A stretch of DNA of 16,893 nucleotides from Chloroflexota bacterium (lineage in GTDB: Bacteria; Chloroflexota; Anaerolineae; CG2-30-64-16), in assembly GCA_029555885.1 (NCBI GenBank), contig JAKPQT010000268.1, positions 1 through 16,893 of the forward strand. Direction: 5' to 3'. The notes under the pieces are model-generated. The model made no database searches, was not told the origin of the DNA, and was given only the letters and a program-made list of their open reading frames with translations. This document shows, in pieces, positions 13,316 to 16,893 of the stretch (position 1 is the first letter of the stretch; every line of letters starts with the position of its first letter). The position numbers were made by a program, and so were the translations under genes.

Positions 13316-15760
13316 ATGTCTGAAGCTGCTCTCCCCCTGCCGCGGCGCATCTGGTGGCCGTGGGGCCAACCGTCACCCGAGGCTACCCCTGTACAGCGGC
13401 TCGCCGTACGCCAGCGTTTCTCCGTGGGCCGTCAGGCGCTTGCCATCCTCTACCTATCGGCCAGCGGGCCGTGTCGCGTGTGGCTGGACCGCGGGGAGGT
13501 GGCCGTGCCTGAAAGTGGCATGCCGTCCTGGCGCGCGATGCTGCGCATCGGCATGGCATTGACCCCCGGCGAGCATACCCTGAGCATTGTCGCGGAGCCG
13601 GGTCCGCCGCCCGCGGCGGACCGTCCCTCCTTCGCGACCGGCGATTCGGCCCGGTCCGGCGACAACCAGCCCTTCCTGCTGGCGTGCCTGGATTGGGAGG
13701 AGCCCGGCCAGTTGCGCCGCGTGCCGACGGATGCCACCTGGGAGATGGTCGCAAATGCGCCAGCGAATCCGCCAGACGGTTGGGCGAGCGGGCAAGGGCT
13801 GGCTTGGCGCGGGGCGTGGGCCTTCGACGGCGTGTGGGCCGAGCCGTGGGGTATGCCCTGCAATGCACCGGATGACTTCTGCCGCCTGAGCCAGGGCTGG
13901 CAGACGCTGCGCACGGAGCGGCTCCTGCGCATCGCTGAGAGCTTCCAGGGGTTGACCACCGCGGGCGGCGCGGCAAGCGTGGACAACGAGGGTCGCCCGA
14001 TCCTGCGTCCGGTCCGGCCCTACGCCGCAGCTGCACCCGCGCTCTCCTTCCAGCGCCCGCGGCTGGAGTGGTACCGCACGCGCGAGGCCCACTCGCAGAT
14101 CAACAATGCCTGGCTCGATCTCTTCGAGACGCGCATGCCGCACGTCGTCTTCGACGCGGGCCGCGAGACCTTCGGCCGCGTGCGCGTGCAGGTGCGCGGG
14201 GGCGGGCCTGCGCTCATCGCCATCACGACGGGCGAGTCGTTGGGCGAGGTGCAGCGTTACGCGCGCCGCGTGACCGACATCGTGGCGTTGCGCGACTGGG
14301 AGGCTTTCGTCACCGCGCCGGCGGGCTTTCGCTACGTGAAGGTGATGACGCTCAGCTCCGGCGGCGAGGCCGTTACGCTGGAGCCGGTCGAGGTGCAGCA
14401 CATCCGCTACGACGCGGAGATTGCGGGCAGCTTTGCGTGCAGCGACCCGACGCTCGACGCGATCTGGGAGCTGTCCGCGACCACGCTGCACCTGTGCATG
14501 CAGAACGAGGTGTGGGACGGCGTCAAGCGCGACCAGCTGCCGTGGATGGGCGACCTCTACACCGAGGCACTTGCGGCCTATCATGTCCTGGGCGACGCGA
14601 GTGGCGGCAGCGGTGATGCGGGCCGGCTGGTGCGTCATACGCTGGCTGTGCTGGCTGAGGTGGGCCCAGCGCCGGCGAGGCCCGTGGAGCAGGCACGCTA
14701 TCCCGGATTGGCTGCCATCTGGCGCGGGGGCAGGGGCGACAGCCACGATATCAACGGCATCCCGTCCTACACGATGTGGTGGCTCGTGGGCCTGGCAGAC
14801 TACCTGCGCTACACCGGCGACACCGGACTCATCTGGGAGCTGGCGGGCGAGATTCGCGCGACGCTCGATCATATCAGTCGCAGCGTGGGCGAGGATGGCC
14901 TGTGGCGGCTGCGCGACGGCTGGGACTTCGTGGACTGGTCGCCCATGACGGAGGGCGAACGACGCATCTTCTGTCACCTGCTGGCGACGCAGGCGTTGGG
15001 CCTGGGCGCTGGGCTGCTGGATGCCATCGGCCGCAACGGCGACTCCTATCGCCGCTTGCAGGCCCGGTTGCGCGAGGCGGGGCGTCACGCGTGGTGGGCC
15101 GATCCCGCGACGGCTACCTTTGGAACATCGCATCACGTCAACGCGATGGCGATTCGCAGCGGCATCCTGGCGCCGGATGAGGCCGCAGCTCTCTTCAAGC
15201 GCACGCTGGCCGCGGACCCGCCGTTGATGATGACTTACTGGCACCGCTACGCCGACCTGGACGCCGCGGGCCGCGTAGGCCAGGTGCAGTGGGGCCTCGA
15301 CTACATCCGCCGTCACTGGGGCCAGGCGCTGCGCGGCGGTCACACGACCCTGTGGGAGGCGTTCGACCCGGCCTGGCTGGGCAGCCCGGACCCGCACGCC
15401 GTGTCGATGGTCGGCGCAGAGCACGCGCGTTATGGAGGCTACGAGACCTCGCTGTGCCACGGCTGGTCCGCGGGCCCCGCGGTCTGGCTGCATAGGGAGG
15501 TGCTGGGGGTGCGGCCAGCTATCCCCGGTAACGGAGCGCCCGGCTTTGCCGTTGTGGATTTCAACCCTGCCCTGGGCAGCGGCACGCGCGGCTTGCAGTG
15601 GGCGAGGGGCACGATCCCGACCCCGCGCGGACCCATCCGCGTGAGCCTTGACCGCCGCGGCGCGGAGCCGCTCGCGGAGATAGCCGTCCCGCCGGGCGTG
15701 GAGGTTTGCCTGCCCGAGCGCCCGCGTGAGACGTGGCGGGTACGCATACGTGAGCAATGA
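13316..15760 (+). CDS. Alpha-L-rhamnosidase-like glycoside hydrolase (GH78 type)
   Basis: This 814-aa enzyme would remove terminal alpha-L-rhamnose, or a similar sugar, from glycosides. No signal peptide is seen, so it probably acts in the cytoplasm on imported substrate. Beta-sandwich domains fill about 1-370, with FDAGRETFGRVRVQV (279-293) typical of the domain before the catalytic barrel. The (alpha/alpha)6 barrel spans about 370-730, and a beta domain closes the protein (about 730-814). The catalytic stretch is DGVKRDQLPWMGD (401-413): Asp401, Asp406 and Asp413 align with the D-x4-E-x6-D acid triad of GH78 enzymes, with Asp in place of the usual Glu. TTLWEAF provides Glu681 as the probable catalytic base, and SLCHGWSAGPAVWL is a typical late motif. 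Substrate may differ from rhamnose because of the altered acid. Confidence 0.87.
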   Translation: MSEAALPLPRRIWWPWGQPSPEATPVQRLAVRQRFSVGRQALAILYLSASGPCRVWLDRGEVAVPESGMPSWRAMLRIGMALTPGEHTLSIVAEPGPPPAADRPSFATGDSARSGDNQPFLLACLDWEEPGQLRRVPTDATWEMVANAPANPPDGWASGQGLAWRGAWAFDGVWAEPWGMPCNAPDDFCRLSQGWQTLRTERLLRIAESFQGLTTAGGAASVDNEGRPILRPVRPYAAAAPALSFQRPRLEWYRTREAHSQINNAWLDLFETRMPHVVFDAGRETFGRVRVQVRGGGPALIAITTGESLGEVQRYARRVTDIVALRDWEAFVTAPAGFRYVKVMTLSSGGEAVTLEPVEVQHIRYDAEIAGSFACSDPTLDAIWELSATTLHLCMQNEVWDGVKRDQLPWMGDLYTEALAAYHVLGDASGGSGDAGRLVRHTLAVLAEVGPAPARPVEQARYPGLAAIWRGGRGDSHDINGIPSYTMWWLVGLADYLRYTGDTGLIWELAGEIRATLDHISRSVGEDGLWRLRDGWDFVDWSPMTEGERRIFCHLLATQALGLGAGLLDAIGRNGDSYRRLQARLREAGRHAWWADPATATFGTSHHVNAMAIRSGILAPDEAAALFKRTLAADPPLMMTYWHRYADLDAAGRVGQVQWGLDYIRRHWGQALRGGHTTLWEAFDPAWLGSPDPHAVSMVGAEHARYGGYETSLCHGWSAGPAVWLHREVLGVRPAIPGNGAPGFAVVDFNPALGSGTRGLQWARGTIPTPRGPIRVSLDRRGAEPLAEIAVPPGVEVCLPERPRETWRVRIREQ

Positions 15761-15777
15761 TTGAGGGGTTGGGGAAC

Positions 15778-15895
15778 GCGGCCATCGCGAATACGCGAAT
15801 CGGCTCACGAATACGCGAATATGGACGCCGCGATGTACGCGATTCGTGTATTCGATTCGCGCCCGTTGGCGCATTCGATTATTCGCGATGGCCGC
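15778..15895. repeat. 118-bp inverted repeat built of GAATACGCGAAT units
   Basis: The ends GCGGCCATCGCGAATA (15778-15793) and its perfect complement (15880-15895) enclose repeated GAATACGCGAAT / ATTCGATTCGCG units that also pair imperfectly across the centre. It lies in the 375-bp gap after the rhamnosidase-like gene, ending 9 bp before the next promoter. No coding potential is seen. Confidence 0.75.
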
Positions 15896-15903
15896 GTGAC
15901 GGC

Positions 15904-15932
15904 TTGACACGCCCAATTTCATCCGTCATAAT
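15904..15932 (+). promoter_or_regulatory. Promoter of the second binding-protein gene
   Basis: TTGACA (15904-15909), 17-nt spacer, CATAAT (15927-15932) predicts a start near 15939. No GTTAGCGCTAAC operator is present here, so this unit is probably not under the neighbouring LacI protein. Confidence 0.78.
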
Positions 15933-15938
15933 ACGCCT

Positions 15939-16135
15939 ACCTCAACCCTGACCGGCACCGCTTCGTTGCCGCCCGCCGGTCTGCGACAACCTGATATGAG
16001 CCCCTGGCTTGACTTGGCCGGCTCCGTGAGATCGTTCGGCTGAAAGGGGGTGATCGAACCATACCACCATCGGTTGACGCGCTGGATTGCGCTCGTTCCG
16101 CTTGCTTGCCGTTTTGTTCCATAAGGAGGAAGCTG
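15939..16135 (+). other. Long 5' leader (about 197 nt) of the second binding-protein gene
   Basis: From the predicted start to the ATG there is no ORF with a ribosome-binding site. A small hairpin pairs GACCGGC (15950-15956) with GCCGGTC (15975-15981). I recognise no known riboswitch. The leader ends in AAGGAGGA (16123-16130), 5 nt before the ATG. Confidence 0.4.
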
Positions 16136-16893
16136 ATGAAACGTTGGTGGCCTGTCCTGTCCCTCTTGGTCATCCTCACGATGCTGCTCGGCGCCTGCGC
16201 AGTTCCGGCTGCCCCGGCTGCCCCGCAGGTCGTCAAGGAGACCGTCGTTGTCGAAGTCGAGAAGGAAGTCAAGGTCGTCGAGACCCAGATCGTCGAGAAA
16301 GTCATCGAGCGCGAGGTCGAGGTCGCGCCCGAGGTGACCCCCGCACCCGAGCAATTGAGCGGCACCTTCATCGTCGGCCGCGGCGGTGATTCGGTCATCC
16401 TCGACGTTGGCCCCGCGACCGACGGCGAATCCTGGCGTGTCATTCAGGAAGTCAACGAGCCGCTCATCCGCCTGGAAGGCACGAGCACCAAGCCGATCCC
16501 CTGGCTGGCTGAACGGTGGGAGACCGAAGACAGCCAGACCTGGACCTTCTACTTGCGCCAGGGCGTCACGTTCCACAACGGCAACCCGTTCAACGCCGAG
16601 GTTGTGGCCTGGAACATCGACCGCTGGAAGAACCCCGACAACGAGTATCGCTTCGGCCGCGCGTTCGAGTACTACGACTCGGAGTTCGGCACGGAATCTG
16701 GCATCGAATCGGTGGAAGTGGTCGACGAGTACACCGTCAAGATCAAGCTGATGCAACCCTCTGCCGTCATGCTCGCCAAGCTCTCGCTGACCGGCGTCTT
16801 CGGCATGGTGGACCCGGCGGAAATCATGGCACAGGGGGACAAGTACGGCACCCCGGCTGGCACGATTGTCGGCACCGGTCCCTTCAAGTTCGT
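16136..16893 (+). CDS. Second extracellular solute-binding lipoprotein, family 5; 3' end beyond the window
   Basis: The ATG at 16136 follows AAGGAGGA by 5 nt; 252 codons are visible and the frame is open at the window edge. A classic lipoprotein signal, MKRWWPVLSLLVILTMLLGAC, is present as positively charged start, hydrophobic core and LGAC box with lipidated Cys21. An Ala/Pro turn and a Val/Glu/Lys-rich linker (about 31-67: VVKETVVVEVEKEVKVVE) resemble the linker of the first binding protein. The family-5 binding domain begins near residue 78, with NEPLIRLEG, PWLAERWE, FYLRQGVTFHNGNPFNAE and the conserved VGTGPFKF at the cut end. It should serve another Dpp/Opp-type importer whose genes would lie downstream. 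Unlike the first protein it uses a Sec-type signal instead of a Tat-like one. Confidence 0.93.
   Translation, partial: MKRWWPVLSLLVILTMLLGACAVPAAPAAPQVVKETVVVEVEKEVKVVETQIVEKVIEREVEVAPEVTPAPEQLSGTFIVGRGGDSVILDVGPATDGESWRVIQEVNEPLIRLEGTSTKPIPWLAERWETEDSQTWTFYLRQGVTFHNGNPFNAEVVAWNIDRWKNPDNEYRFGRAFEYYDSEFGTESGIESVEVVDEYTVKIKLMQPSAVMLAKLSLTGVFGMVDPAEIMAQGDKYGTPAGTIVGTGPFKF

Noticed and set aside
13454..15922. 822-codon open frame antisense to the rhamnosidase-like gene
   Set aside because: It mirrors GC-rich third-position bias of the true gene, has no domain-like sequence, no ribosome-binding site, and is rich in Arg/Ala/His.

Overview
This is GC-rich bacterial DNA, most likely from a Chloroflexota (Chloroflexi) bacterium. 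The best clue is that both solute-binding lipoproteins carry, just after the lipid-anchor cysteine, the Val/Glu/Lys-rich 'EKEV' linker typical of that phylum. The spaces between genes are also crowded with palindromic repeats. The phylum call is an inference; the window holds no rRNA or tRNA.

Layout. (1) 2-1018 (+): a LytR-CpsA-Psr cell-wall ligase. (2) 1019-1342: nested repeats, including copy A of a 131-bp MITE-like element. (3) 1343-2385 (-): azlD and azlC, a branched-chain amino-acid exporter pair. Divergent from it, 2468-3618 (+), is a two-gene chromate-type (CHR) transporter. (4) 3619-3818: REP-like hairpins between convergent genes. (5) 3819-10950 (-): a probable six-gene operon in the order binding protein, two permeases, two ATPases and a TIM-barrel glycosidase-like protein. 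(6) 10951-11207: a divergent control region in which two TTGACA-N17-TACACT promoters face apart, each with a palindromic LacI-type operator over its expected start point. (7) 11208-12236 (+): the LacI-family regulator. (8) 12220-13143 (-): a phytanoyl-CoA-dioxygenase-family (PhyH) enzyme overlapping the 3' end of lacI. (9) 13316-15760 (+): an alpha-L-rhamnosidase-like (GH78-type) enzyme. (10) 15761-16135: an inverted repeat, a good promoter and a long leader. (11) 16136 to the edge (+): a second binding lipoprotein, cut by the window end.

How it fits together. The transporter belongs to the peptide/nickel (Dpp/Opp) family, but its LacI-type control and its two glycosidase-like neighbours suggest that it imports a carbohydrate or glycoside. 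A plausible scheme is uptake of an oligosaccharide or glycoside, cytoplasmic cleavage by the two hydrolases, and modification of the aglycone or a substituent by the PhyH enzyme, all induced when LacI releases the two mirrored promoters. The second binding protein probably opens another uptake operon.

The clearest unusual observation is copy B of the 131-bp element. It inserted at the TA of the TAG stop codon of the second ATPase gene. The restored empty site reads TAC TAG; today the element adds 15 residues and supplies a new TGA stop. Copy A sits in the loop of another palindrome.
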